NCBI GenBank assembly: GCA_019348265.1
Contig: JAHWJV010000023.1
Location: 1 to 16,611 of the forward strand
Source of the DNA: Gemmatimonadota bacterium
Lineage (GTDB): Bacteria > Gemmatimonadota > Gemmatimonadetes > Longimicrobiales > Longimicrobiaceae
Length of the DNA: 16,611 nt
Direction: 5' to 3'
Shown: in pieces, positions 7,371 to 15,073 of the stretch
Numbering within the stretch: position 1 is the first letter of the stretch
How the letters are laid out: every line of letters begins with the position of its first letter
The notes under the pieces: model-generated
Seen by the model: the letters and a program-made list of their open reading frames with translations, nothing else
Database searches by the model: none
What the model was told of the DNA's origin: nothing
Made by a program: the position numbers and the translations under genes

Positions 7371-8915
7371 TCAGCGGCCGGAACGCTCGGCCTGCTCGCA
7401 CGCCGGCCACTGGGTCGGGGCGCCGGTCCTAGGATTCACCAGGGGGGTGCGGTCCCGCGGAATCCTCTGCGGGTCGTCCGCGGCCATGTAGGCGAGCATG
7501 GCGATGAGCGCGGTGTTACTCCGCAGATCGTCCCAGGAGATCTTGTCGTAGGTGTCGCGGTTGGTGTGCCAGGTGTACGGGTTGTAGCCCCAGCCGAGCG
7601 AGCCCAGCTCGAAAGCGGGCGCGCCCGTGCAGAGGAACGACGAGTAGTCGCTCCCGCCGCTGCGCGGCGCGCCGGGGGCGTCGAGGCGTATGCCTTCGGT
7701 GATCTGCGTCGGAACGCGCGCGAGCCACCGCTCGAAGAAGGAGCCGGCCCGAGCGAGCCCGTGCATCGCGACGCGTGTGACGCGACCGGTGCCGGTGTCC
7801 TGGTTCAGCAGCGCCTGCAGCCCGGCGACGATCTCCGGGTGGTCTGAGCGGAATGCCTCCGATCCGTCCAGCCCCTGCTCCTCGCCGCTCCAGTGGCCGA
7901 CCAGGATGGTGCGCCGGGGACGCGGGTACGCGGTTTTCAGGATGCGCATCACCTCCATCATCGTAACCGTGCCGGTGCCGTTGTCCGTCGCGCCGGAGGC
8001 AGCGTCCCAGGAGTCGAAGTGCGCCGACAGGAGCACGTACTCGTTGGGAAGCTCCGCTCCGCGGATCTCCGCGACGGTGTTGAACACGGGCCGCTCGCCC
8101 AGGAACTCCGCCTCCGCCTGCACGCGCAGGACCGGGCCCTGCCCGTTCAGAGCGAGTCGCGCGAGCAGGCCGTAGTCCTCGCAGGAGACGTCCAGCATCG
8201 GCGCGCTCTCGGTGTAGGCCCTGTGGATCTGATCGACGCCCCACCCGCCGGACCAGGAGGAGGTGAGGAAGCCAGCCGCGCCCGCCGCCTCCAGGCGGCG
8301 GTAGAGGGCGACTCCGGAGAGCCCCGAAGCCTGCACCCGGCGCGCCCAGGCCGCTCGTTGCGCGGTCCGCTCCTGCTGCAGCCGCTCGAACGCCTGCGGC
8401 CGTGCGAACTCCGCCAGGTTCTCGTCCGGGCGACAGGTCGGCTGGGGCGCCGAGATGAGCACGTACTTGCCGCGGACGGAGGGCAGCCAGGCGGAGAAGC
8501 CCGACTCGGGGAGCGCGACCACCGCGCCCTCCACCGCTCCTCGCGTGCCCGGGCTCCAGGCGAGCATCGTCGCCTCCAGCGACCGAACGCGCGGCGCGAC
8601 GAGGTCGGCGTGGGTCACGCCCCGACGCCAGGAGCGCCAGGTGCCGTACTGCTCCTGCCGGGCGGGGATCCCCCACTCGCGGTACTTCCCGACCGCCCAG
8701 TCACTCGCCGCCTGCATCCCCGGCGAGCCGGTGAGCCGCGGGCCGATAGAATCGAGCAGCGTCTGCGCGAGCGGCTGCAGCTGGGACCGCTCATAGGTTT
8801 CCGTCCAGATCTTCCGCAGGACGGAGTCGCCCTCCGCGAAGGTCTGAGCGCCAGCGGGCGCGGCGGACAGGAGCAGCCCAGTCGCGATCGCCAGTCGACG
8901 AAGTTTCTGCTTCAT
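7371..8915 (-). CDS. Secreted M28-family zinc peptidase, carboxypeptidase Q-like
   Basis: A 514-residue M28 metallopeptidase expected to remove amino acids from peptides outside the cytoplasm with two zinc ions. The signal peptide is MKQKLRRLAIATGLLLSAAPAGA, cleaved before Gln24. The catalytic domain shows every ligand: AHFDSWD (His299), GATDNGTG (Asp311), WSGEEQGLDGS (Glu345 general base, Glu346 ligand), NQDTGTG (Asp373) and TWHTNRDTYD (His450). Residues ~100-265, between the N-terminal segment and the catalytic core, look like an inserted PA-type domain, with Cys161 and Cys245 able to form a disulphide. This layout and length match carboxypeptidase Q-like family members. The ATG at 8913-8915 is followed at once by the signal peptide; a GGAG lies about thirteen bases upstream, a weak ribosome site. 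No partner gene overlaps; a second M28 gene lies upstream. Confidence 0.93.
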   Translation of the reverse strand: MKQKLRRLAIATGLLLSAAPAGAQTFAEGDSVLRKIWTETYERSQLQPLAQTLLDSIGPRLTGSPGMQAASDWAVGKYREWGIPARQEQYGTWRSWRRGVTHADLVAPRVRSLEATMLAWSPGTRGAVEGAVVALPESGFSAWLPSVRGKYVLISAPQPTCRPDENLAEFARPQAFERLQQERTAQRAAWARRVQASGLSGVALYRRLEAAGAAGFLTSSWSGGWGVDQIHRAYTESAPMLDVSCEDYGLLARLALNGQGPVLRVQAEAEFLGERPVFNTVAEIRGAELPNEYVLLSAHFDSWDAASGATDNGTGTVTMMEVMRILKTAYPRPRRTILVGHWSGEEQGLDGSEAFRSDHPEIVAGLQALLNQDTGTGRVTRVAMHGLARAGSFFERWLARVPTQITEGIRLDAPGAPRSGGSDYSSFLCTGAPAFELGSLGWGYNPYTWHTNRDTYDKISWDDLRSNTALIAMLAYMAADDPQRIPRDRTPLVNPRTGAPTQWPACEQAERSGR

Positions 8916-9057
8916 CAGTCAATGGCTCCAGGTCCGACAGTGGTACCTAAGGGTCTCGCGGCACCAGAGGGGGGCGAAGCAAGCCGCCGAAAGCATGTTC
9001 ACCCATGCGCGCGAGATGCCGCGCGAGTTCGGCCACGGGCGAGCGGCAGAGCCTTCT

Positions 9058-10038
9058 TCACCGCCTGTGCCGTGCGAGCTCCTCGACCTGCCCGTCCAGC
9101 GCGCGTACCGCGTCGATCAAAGTCCGGGTGGCGGCCACGAAAAAGGCGGGGGTGATGGACCGCGCCTCGTCGGAGGGTTTGTGGTAATCCGGGTGATCCT
9201 CCACGCCGAAATAGACGAACGGGATTCCCGCGCGGTGGAAGGCGGCATGGTCCGACTGCAGAGTCCAGTCGTAGCCCTCCCCCGCACCAGGACGATCGTG
9301 GCCGAACAGGAGCCGGATCGACGCGCGTGCGGCGACCCGCTCGAGGATCGGGCGCAGGAACGGGTACCGCCCGGGGCCCGCGGCGTACAGCTCGCCCCGC
9401 GCGCTGTGACTCACCATGTCGAGGTTCACATTGGCGAGTACCGAGTCGATCGGGACGGGCGGGCTCTGCACCAGCCGCACTGCACCGTGTAACCCGATCT
9501 CCTCCGCGTCCAGCAGCGCCAGCAGCAGGGTCGCCTGCGGTGCTTCCCGTCGGAAGTGCTCGGCGATAGCGAGCAGCGCCGCTACCCCGGAGGCATTGTC
9601 ATCGGCGCCATTGTAGATGGAGTCGCCCTGGACCGGCCGGCCGATGCCGACGTGGTCGTAATGAGCGGTGAGGACGAGATAGCGCTGCGGAAAGCGCGTT
9701 CCGGTGAACTTTCCGATGAGGTTCACGCCGCGCCCGGACGTCGCGCCGGCGCGGCCGGAGATTTCGAAGGGGTGCTCGTACGACCCGCCAATCGGCTCCA
9801 GCCCGATACGAGTCAGCTCCCGGAGCAGGTAGCGACGCGCTCGCGCGTTTCCGGGAGTGCCGGTCTCGCGCCCCTCCATCGAGTCCGCGGCAAGCACCTC
9901 CACCCGCCGCAGCAGGGCGGCGGAATCGAGCTGGATCCCACGCGCCTGGGTGCGGGCAGCGCCCGAGGAGCAGCTGGTCAGCAGCAGCACGCAGGCAAGC
10001 GCCCCCCAGAGAGATCTCGGTCTTCGCGGCAGGACCAT
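9058..10038 (-). CDS. M28-family zinc aminopeptidase, predicted lipoprotein
   Basis: A 326-residue M28 peptidase with a compact architecture and no long insert, unlike its 514-residue neighbour. The N-terminus MVLPRRPRSLWGALACVLLL followed by LTSC is a lipoprotein signal with Cys23 as the lipidated residue, placing the enzyme on a membrane facing the periplasm or surface. Zinc ligands are visible in order: TAHYDHVG (His126), GADDNASG (Asp146), DAEEIGLHG (Glu179 base, Glu180 ligand), NLDMVSH (Asp207) and DYHKPSDE (His286). It is expected to trim N-terminal residues from peptides. The ATG at 10036-10038 is preferred because GGAGGTG lies five bases upstream; an in-frame GTG at 10065 would add nine residues and put the ribosome site inside the gene. 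About 140 bases separate it from the next gene, so co-transcription is possible but not shown. Confidence 0.93.
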   Translation of the reverse strand: MVLPRRPRSLWGALACVLLLTSCSSGAARTQARGIQLDSAALLRRVEVLAADSMEGRETGTPGNARARRYLLRELTRIGLEPIGGSYEHPFEISGRAGATSGRGVNLIGKFTGTRFPQRYLVLTAHYDHVGIGRPVQGDSIYNGADDNASGVAALLAIAEHFRREAPQATLLLALLDAEEIGLHGAVRLVQSPPVPIDSVLANVNLDMVSHSARGELYAAGPGRYPFLRPILERVAARASIRLLFGHDRPGAGEGYDWTLQSDHAAFHRAGIPFVYFGVEDHPDYHKPSDEARSITPAFFVAATRTLIDAVRALDGQVEELARHRR

Positions 10039-10297
10039 CGGCACACCTCCGGAGGGAACGCGCACTCGGCATTCGCCGGCCCGTGCGAAAATGTCCCGCC
10101 TGCTCCCTCGCTAGCAAGCGGGTCCACAAAACACGACGGGCGAACGCGGCGGTTCGGCCCCCTCTCGCGTACGGCAACGAGCGCGACAGTGGGCGTTCCC
10201 GATCGAACCCGCTTCGGGGTCAGCCTGGATCAGCGCGGTGCTCCGGCGGGGCTAAGGGCATCGAGCTGAAGGGAGGCGAAGGGCTCGGCTCGGCGGA
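10039..10297. other. Intergenic region with no supported gene
   Basis: About 260 bases between the M28 lipoprotein start and the stop of the 97-residue gene. It holds the ribosome site at 10044-10050 and should hold the peptidase promoter. On the minus strand TTGCTA and CATTTT lie about 18 bases apart (around 10088-10117), a weak promoter-like pair that I would not rely on. Open frames here give low-complexity products. Confidence 0.3.
10044..10050 (-). promoter_or_regulatory. Ribosome binding site of the lipoprotein M28 peptidase gene
   Basis: GGAGGTG on the minus strand, five bases before the ATG at 10036-10038. It decides that start against the upstream in-frame GTG at 10065. Confidence 0.75.
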
Positions 10298-10591
10298 TCA
10301 GCCCGTGAGGGCTCTGCGCGCCTGGAGAAGGTAGTTGCGTGCAACCTGCGGATTTGCGTCGTGCCCCGTGAGCGCGTCGCATGCGGCGTCTACGAACTGT
10401 TGCGCCCTCTGGAGCACCTGAGGCGACACGGTCGCCAGATCCAGATCCTCGGTCCAGCGCCTGCCATAGAGCGCACCCCGCGCATCCCAATACCGCTCGT
10501 CATCCACCAGCCCGGATGCACGGTCGAGACGAGCGAGGAGCAAATCCGCTCCCGTTTTTTCGGAACCCCTCGGTTGATTGGACTCCCGCAT
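10298..10591 (-). CDS. Small hypothetical protein, 97 residues, helical
   Basis: I do not recognise this gene. The product is hydrophilic and mostly helical, with segments such as LLLARLDRASGLVDDERYW and VLQRAQQFVDAACDALTG and no signal peptide, membrane helix or metal motif. It looks like a soluble coiled or four-helix protein. The start ATG at 10589-10591 has GAGG about ten bases upstream. Codon use is looser than in neighbouring genes, with many A/T-ending codons (AAT, CAA, GAA, AAA, GAT, GCA), which could mean recent acquisition or weak selection. Several other frames are open across the same bases, but their products are Arg/Ser/Pro-rich and less protein-like. About 260 bases with no gene lie between it and the M28 lipoprotein start. 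Confidence 0.5.
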   Translation of the reverse strand: MRESNQPRGSEKTGADLLLARLDRASGLVDDERYWDARGALYGRRWTEDLDLATVSPQVLQRAQQFVDAACDALTGHDANPQVARNYLLQARRALTG

Positions 10592-10840
10592 CCCGTCGAA
10601 ACCTCTAACTGGTAAAGAAGGCAGTCCTGAACGAGAGATAGCAAACCCGCGACCACCCGCAGGATGCGGGCCTTCAGCCCCATCGGTTTACGAGCCTCCA
10701 CGGCAGAGCCGCCAGGAGCACCCTTCGACCCACTCCACCGCGGGGCGGCCGGACCGGAAGCTGGTGACCACACTCGCGCGCTATCGGTTTGGAACGACCG
10801 GTGTCCGAACCAGGAGCGGCGCTTCCTCAGGGAGCGCGGC

Positions 10841-11059
10841 TCACGGCGGCGCGAGCGGGTTCGTCAGCCCCTCGAACAGAGAGCGGTACTCGGGGAGGGC
10901 ACGGTTGGCCCAGATTCGCTCCCGCACCTCGCGCGGGATGTCGTACAACGACCGGATCTGCTCGCGGTTGAACATCGGGAAGCAGAGCTGCGCCGCCGCC
11001 GCCTCGTGACGGAGCGAGAAGCTGAGCAGCTCGAGCACATCGCGGTGGAACTGGTCCAT
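10841..11059 (-). CDS. Small hypothetical protein, 72 residues
   Basis: The product begins MDQFHRDVLELLSFSLRHE, continues with FNREQIRSLYDIPREVRERI and ends in NPLAPP. It is soluble, charged and balanced in composition, with no motif I recognise. Codons end mainly in G or C, as in the large genes around it, while the overlapping minus-strand frame gives an Arg/Pro-rich product; that supports this frame as the real one. There is no clear Shine-Dalgarno sequence before the ATG at 11057-11059, and 87 bases separate it from the stop of the 66-residue gene, so it may be leaderless, weakly expressed, or the tail gene of the preceding operon. Function unknown. Confidence 0.55.
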   Translation of the reverse strand: MDQFHRDVLELLSFSLRHEAAAAQLCFPMFNREQIRSLYDIPREVRERIWANRALPEYRSLFEGLTNPLAPP

Positions 11060-11146
11060 GCGGCAAAGCTACCGCGCGGGTCAGGGGCCCAGCAAGCTTC
11101 CGCCGCCCGCGCGTGGCGCAGCTACTCAGCACCCGCGCGGAGCGAA

Positions 11147-11347
11147 CTAGCGTACTTTCTGGAGGGAGGCGTTCAAGGCCGCCGCCAGCGCGGCGTCACC
11201 GCTCACCATGTCCTTCCAGAGCAGCTCCTGCCCCTTTCGCCGCCCCTTCTCCGCCAGCTTCACGCCCTCGGGCGTGATGGTGAGCGTATACGCCACACCC
11301 TCCACCTGGATCTCGCGCTTCAGCGTGCGGTCGAGCTTGACGGTCAC
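11147..11347 (-). CDS. Small hypothetical protein, 66 residues
   Basis: I do not recognise the family. Starting at the GTG at 11345-11347, the product is a short beta-then-helix protein: VTVKLDRTLKREIQVEGVAY, a central TLTITPEGVKL, then a helix with LLWKDMVSGDAALAAAL. The GTG is preferred because GGAGG lies about ten bases upstream and because it begins 16 bases after the HAD phosphatase stop. A longer in-frame version from 11431 would overlap the HAD gene by about 70 bases and add an Ala-rich, unconvincing leader. The amphipathic strand pattern suggests a small single-domain protein. Its place at the end of the M1 peptidase operon gives no clear role. Confidence 0.6.
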   Translation of the reverse strand: MTVKLDRTLKREIQVEGVAYTLTITPEGVKLAEKGRRKGQELLWKDMVSGDAALAAALNASLQKVR

Positions 11348-11363
11348 GCGTAGAAAGCCTCCG

Positions 11364-12203
11364 TCATCCGCGGACGGCGGTGCGGCGGCGGCCGCGGCTC
11401 CGGGCCGCGTCGAGCCGCATCGCCAGCCCAATCGCCTCCACCAGCCCCCCGTGGTCGACCTCGGCTACGGTGTAGTCGGCCGCCTCGAGCACCTCGGGCT
11501 CCGAGTTCCCCATCGCCACGGAGTGCCCCACCACGGCCATCACCCCGAGATCGTTGAGCCCGTCACCCACCATCATCACCGAGTCCAGCGGAATGCCGTG
11601 CGCGTTCGCGACCACCCGCACCGCGCTGGCCTTGTCGACGCCGGCGGGGGTGATGTTGATGAAGGAGGTGTCGGCCATTACCGGCGAGCTGGAGTGCGAG
11701 TAGTGCAGATCAGGGTGCGTCTCGGCGAGCACGGCCTCCGCCTCTCGGTGCGGGAGCAGCCACTGCGCGCGCACGATGGGACCCCGAAGCGAGCCGAACG
11801 CTCGCGGCCGAAATTGTACGCCGAGCAGGCCCGCATGCCTGCGGGCCCGGTCGCCATCACTCTCCACCGCGTACGCCTCGTCGTCGTACAGCTCGAGGAC
11901 CCTACCGGTGGAGCGGGTCGTCGCGAGCAGCCAATCCACCCCGCGCGTCGACAGCTTGCTGGACCGGGACTCGCCACTGCCCAGGTGGAGCACGCTCGCG
12001 CCGTTCTGGAAGACATGCCAGCCGGCCGGGTCGAGCTGCTCCGCGTACGCGCGCGCGAGCCCGAACGCCGGCCTGCCCGAGCAGATGGCCAGCCGGATTC
12101 CCTGGGTCCGCGCGCGGGCCGCCGCCGCCCAGACCTCCGCCGGAACCGTCCCGGACGCGCCCACCAGCGTACCATCGATGTCGATGCAGACCAGCTTGAC
12201 CAT
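11364..12203 (-). CDS. HAD-superfamily hydrolase, Cof-type (IIB) sugar or cofactor phosphatase
   Basis: A 279-residue cytosolic phosphatase with all four HAD motifs: IDIDGTL (Asp8 nucleophile, Asp10 acid/base), the motif II Ser in AICSGRP (Ser42), Lys191 in GVDKASAV, and GDGLNDL (Asp214, Asp218 for magnesium). The ~100-residue cap between motifs II and III makes it subclass IIB, the Cof/YidA group, which usually hydrolyses sugar phosphates, pyridoxal phosphate, FMN or similar; the exact substrate is not predictable. The ATG at 12201-12203 lies 39 bases after the VTT gene stop, without a strong Shine-Dalgarno sequence. Length is normal for the family (about 270). No signal peptide or membrane helix is present. 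Confidence 0.93.
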   Translation of the reverse strand: MVKLVCIDIDGTLVGASGTVPAEVWAAAARARTQGIRLAICSGRPAFGLARAYAEQLDPAGWHVFQNGASVLHLGSGESRSSKLSTRGVDWLLATTRSTGRVLELYDDEAYAVESDGDRARRHAGLLGVQFRPRAFGSLRGPIVRAQWLLPHREAEAVLAETHPDLHYSHSSSPVMADTSFINITPAGVDKASAVRVVANAHGIPLDSVMMVGDGLNDLGVMAVVGHSVAMGNSEPEVLEAADYTVAEVDHGGLVEAIGLAMRLDAARSRGRRRTAVRG

Positions 12204-12242
12204 GAAGGGGAAAGTGCGAGAGTACGAAGGTGCGAGGCCGTG

Positions 12243-12731
12243 TCAGCCCATCAACGACCTGGCGTATTGCGGGAGCAGGGCCACTGCGGCGAAGTGGATC
12301 AGCCGGCCCACGGTGCCGATCGCCACGAACGGGACTACCCCCATCCCCACGGCGCCGCATGCGACCGCCATGACGTAGAGTGGAGGAATGCCGAAGGTGG
12401 CGCTGCTGAAGAGCACGAGCTTGGCGAAAGTGGGCCGCGCTTCGAGCCGCGCCCGCGTCGCAGCGAGACCCTTCCGCAACCGCTCACCGCGAACGCGCAG
12501 CATGCCACGACCGGCGTAGAACATTGCGACCTTGCCGGCCATCTGCCCGGCCGTGGCCGCGAACACCAGCGGCACGACGAAGGCACGCGGTGAGAGCGCC
12601 GACACCGAGAGCAGGTAGATCTCGGTGTTGACGAAGGGGATCACCGCGCCGATCACGCACACCGCGAACGTTCCGAACCAGAGCGCCAGAAGCGTCGCCG
12701 AAGGGTCTACCGTCCCGAGTGCCGCGCCCAC
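12243..12731 (-). CDS. VTT/DedA-like (YqaA-type) small integral membrane protein
   Basis: A 162-residue hydrophobic protein with about four membrane segments: a first helix (LLALWFGTFAVCVIGAVIP), then PFVNTEIYLL, AFVVPLVFAATAGQMAGKVAMFYAGRG and the C-terminal GIPPLYVMAVACGAVGMGVVPFVAIG with GRLIHF. The re-entrant, Gly/Pro-rich pattern with an acidic residue (E in NTEIY) and GQMAGK resembles the VTT/SNARE-associated family (DedA, YqaA), members of which move or scramble lipids such as undecaprenyl phosphate. It is shorter than DedA (~200) and closer to YqaA. The start is the GTG at 12729-12731, four bases after the TAG of the M1 peptidase gene; no ATG is available in a sensible place. Function within this operon is unknown. 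Confidence 0.75.
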   Translation of the reverse strand: MGAALGTVDPSATLLALWFGTFAVCVIGAVIPFVNTEIYLLSVSALSPRAFVVPLVFAATAGQMAGKVAMFYAGRGMLRVRGERLRKGLAATRARLEARPTFAKLVLFSSATFGIPPLYVMAVACGAVGMGVVPFVAIGTVGRLIHFAAVALLPQYARSLMG

Positions 12732-12735
12732 CGAG

Positions 12736-14376
12736 CTAGTTCACCCTCCGAGAGGTGACGTAGAAGCTGGGATCGACCTCGAACGCGGCCTCGTTCTGCA
12801 GCCGGTGCGGCGCGCTCTTCCACGTGGCGGTGGGAGAGATCGAAACGTAGCCGCTCGCGCCCAATCGTACGCTCACCGGCATGTCAAACCCGGGGACGAC
12901 GTTCGCCCAGCGATAGCTGAAGGTCGGCCCCGCGATGCGGTACTCGAGCACGGGTACGCGTGTCGTGGTGAGGTACTGCTCGAACACCTTCCCCAAATCT
13001 CGGCCGCTCTGACGGCTGACGTACTGCTGCACCTGGTTGCCGGTGACGACCTGGTGACGGAATTCGGAGTTCAGCCCTCGCAGAATCGCCCGCCAGCGCG
13101 CATCGTCGCCGATGACCTGGCGGATGGTGTGGAGCATGTTGGCGCCCTTGTAGTACATGTCGACGGAACCCTCCTGGTTCACGCCGTACGTGCCCACGAT
13201 CGGGACCTTGTTCTCGATGTTCTGCCGCAGCCCAGTGAGGTACTCCGCGCCCGCCTGCTTACCGGCGTTGCACTCGACGAAGATGCCTTCCGAGTAAGTG
13301 GTGAACCCCTCGTGTACCCACATGTCGGCGATGTCGCGAGTGGTGATGTTGTTCCCGAACCACTCGTGGCCGCTCTCGTGAACGATGATGTAGTCCCACC
13401 CCGCGCCGTGGCCCGTCCCGGAGAGGTCCCGCCCGAGGTACCCGTTCATGTAGTTGTTGCCGTAGGCGACGGCGCTCTGATGCTCCATACCCAGGTAGGG
13501 CGTCTCCACCAGCTTGAAGCCGTCCTCGTACCACGGGAACGGCCCGAACCAGCTCTCGAAGCAGGCGAGCATCGGCTTCACCTGCGCGAACTGGCGGCGG
13601 GCCTGCTCCAGGCGGCTCGCGAGCGGCCAGTAGTCGAGCGTCAGCGGGCCGCTCTCGCCCGCGTACACGTCGCTGAAGTGGGCGTAGCTGCCGGCGTTCA
13701 CCGCGACGTTGTAGTTGTTGATGGGACTGCTGACGAACCACTCGTAGGTAGTGGTCCCATCCGTGTTCGCCCGGGTGCCGCGGAGCCGCCCGTTGGAGAC
13801 GTTCACCATCGGCGATGGGACGGTGACGGCGATGCGCTGGCTGTCGGGCTCCTCCGCCTGCGTATCCTTGTTCGGCCACCAGGAGCTGGCGCCGAGCCCC
13901 TGCACGGCCGTCGCGACCCACGGCCTCCGCTCGGGGTCGCGCGCCCACACGAAGCCTCCGTCCCACGGCGGGTTCACCGCCGTCCCCGGTTTCCCCTGGT
14001 AGTAGACCGTCAGCGTCCTGACCGAGCCGAGCGCCTGAGGCGCCGGCGGCGCCGCGAAGAAGACGTCACCCTCACGCCGATAGGAGACGCGACGGCCGTC
14101 CTGGAGCATGCTGTCGACCACCAGCGGGCGCATCAGGTCGATCTGCATCTCCCGCGCGGGAGCTACCACCCGGTAGGTGATCGCGTTGCTGCCGCGGACG
14201 CTGCTGTCGGCCGGCGAGATGCGAACCGCCAGGTCGTAGAAGGTGACGTCCCACCAGGCGCGCTCCGGGCCGATCGAGCCGCGCAGCGTATCGGCGCGCG
14301 TGGGGCGCGCTCGCTCCTGCGCCGATCCGGCGAGCGGGAGTAGCAGCAGAGACAGAAGCAGGACGATTCTTCGCAT
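12736..14376 (-). CDS. Secreted M1-family zinc aminopeptidase (gluzincin)
   Basis: A 546-residue exported aminopeptidase, with the signal peptide MRRIVLLLSLLLLPLAGSAQ cleaved near residue 19-20. The N-terminal beta domain (~35-260) is followed by the substrate-anchoring motif LGMEHQSA (295-302), a GMEH variant of the usual GxMEN; the same variant occurs in other secreted M1 peptidases that I recall. The zinc site is HESGHEWFG (His333, Glu334, His337) with the third ligand Glu356 in WVHEGFTTYSE, the standard 18-residue spacing. The transition-state Tyr408 lies in YYKGANML. The C-terminal ~120 residues form a short beta domain, so the protein lacks the large C-terminal helical domain of aminopeptidase N. 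An in-frame extension to 14493 was rejected because the signal peptide begins at 14376. It heads a four-gene operon. Confidence 0.94.
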   Translation of the reverse strand: MRRIVLLLSLLLLPLAGSAQERARPTRADTLRGSIGPERAWWDVTFYDLAVRISPADSSVRGSNAITYRVVAPAREMQIDLMRPLVVDSMLQDGRRVSYRREGDVFFAAPPAPQALGSVRTLTVYYQGKPGTAVNPPWDGGFVWARDPERRPWVATAVQGLGASSWWPNKDTQAEEPDSQRIAVTVPSPMVNVSNGRLRGTRANTDGTTTYEWFVSSPINNYNVAVNAGSYAHFSDVYAGESGPLTLDYWPLASRLEQARRQFAQVKPMLACFESWFGPFPWYEDGFKLVETPYLGMEHQSAVAYGNNYMNGYLGRDLSGTGHGAGWDYIIVHESGHEWFGNNITTRDIADMWVHEGFTTYSEGIFVECNAGKQAGAEYLTGLRQNIENKVPIVGTYGVNQEGSVDMYYKGANMLHTIRQVIGDDARWRAILRGLNSEFRHQVVTGNQVQQYVSRQSGRDLGKVFEQYLTTTRVPVLEYRIAGPTFSYRWANVVPGFDMPVSVRLGASGYVSISPTATWKSAPHRLQNEAAFEVDPSFYVTSRRVN

Positions 14377-14541
14377 CGTAGCCGCGCTGGTGGAGTAACG
14401 AGGGTGGAGCAAAACAAAACGCGCCGCGGATGGCGGCGCTGAATTTAACCTGGAATCGGGCGTCGCCGTAGGGCAGCGCGGCCGGCCACTCACCGCCCCG
14501 CCGTGACGGGGCGAGAGTAGCCCGGTGCGCTGCTCCGCATC
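14377..14541. other. Intergenic upstream region of the M1 peptidase operon
   Basis: It begins a 697-base stretch without an intact gene (14377-15073). An A-rich run (14409-14421, gcaaaacaaaacg) and a TTAAAT on the minus strand near 14445-14450 are the only AT-rich patches and could belong to the operon promoter. No -35 element at a normal distance is convincing. Confidence 0.3.
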
Positions 14542-14709
14542 TCAGGCGACGAGCGTCGGGTACGGCAGTCGGCGGCGCCAGGACGCCAGTCCGGGGACGA
14601 CGCCCCGCTCGTTAAAGAAGTAGTCGCGGACCGCGGTGATGATCGAGGTGCTCAGGGTAGCCTCATGGGTGGAGAGTGAAACCGTCTGGACGCTCTCTCC
14701 CAATGCGAT
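14542..14709 (-). pseudogene. Decayed C-terminal coding remnant, parent family unknown
   Basis: Between a TAA (14710-14712) and a TGA (14542-14544) the minus strand encodes 55 codons that read like a real protein tail: SVQTVSLSTHEATLSTSIIT, then VRDYFFNERGVVPGLASW and a basic, Pro-containing end LPYPTLVA. Codons end mostly in G or C, as in true genes here. There is no start codon or ribosome site in a plausible place, and the sequence before the TAA is not protein-like, so this looks like the 3' end of a gene whose body has been deleted. The parent family is not recognised. An alternative is a chance open frame; the balanced composition argues against that. Confidence 0.45.
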
Positions 14710-14718
14710 TTAGCAGCC

Positions 14719-14751
14719 GCTTGTGGCACGATTCGCAAGTGCTTGTGGCAC
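14719..14751. repeat. Pair of 11-bp direct repeats, 22 bp apart
   Basis: GCTTGTGGCAC occurs at 14719-14729 and again at 14741-14751. The start-to-start distance of 22 bp is two helical turns, so both copies would face the same side of the DNA. They lie in the gene-free spacer, about 320 bases before the catalase start. They could be an operator or a small duplication. Confidence 0.5.
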
Positions 14752-15059
14752 CCTGAGATAACCCGCGACACCCTCCCCGCCGCCACGCGACGGCTGACCG
14801 GTTACGGGACGGCCGCATCCCATATCCGGACGAATCCGCGGGCGCGACACGGCATTCCTAGGAGTTATCCGATCCGCACGCCATCGGCGATCAGGGACAC
14901 GTCGTAACGTGAGCCCGAAGGGTGTCATGCCTCGATCGGTGGTGCGTGCGTCTCAGAAAAGTTCGATCCGATCCGAGCGCCGGCTTCGATCGCCTGGCCA
15001 GGGCGGGTCTTCCTCTTGCTACTCCACCGCGTCCCGACAGCAGGTTCACCGGCAGACCC

Positions 15060-15066
15060 AAGGAGG
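15060..15066 (+). promoter_or_regulatory. Ribosome binding site of the manganese catalase gene
   Basis: AAGGAGG, seven bases before the ATG at 15074-15076. It is the strongest ribosome site in the window and fixes the start against an in-frame upstream ATG at 14909. Confidence 0.9.
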
Positions 15067-15073
15067 ATCGCAG

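Noticed and set aside
10656..10670. Small hairpin CCCGCA-GGA-TGCGGG
   Set aside because: Only a 6-bp stem with a 3-base loop and no T-run; common by chance in DNA of this GC content.
10390..10773. Minus-strand open frame of 127 codons with a hydrophobic start near 10683 (MGLKARILRVVAGLLSLVQD)
   Set aside because: The first ~30 residues after 10683 look plausible, but the rest is antisense-like, Arg/Ser/Trp-rich and overlaps the better 97-residue gene in another frame. A very short peptide gene cannot be excluded.
14710..14928. Minus-strand open frame of 72 codons in the catalase upstream region
   Set aside because: Arg/Pro/Gly-rich product, no ribosome site, no recognisable motif; treated as chance.
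14909..15073. N-terminal extension of the catalase from ATG 14909
   Set aside because: The extra 55 residues are Ser/Arg-rich and unlike the family, and the strong AAGGAGG at 15060 with the canonical MFYHDRKLQY start at 15074 settles it.
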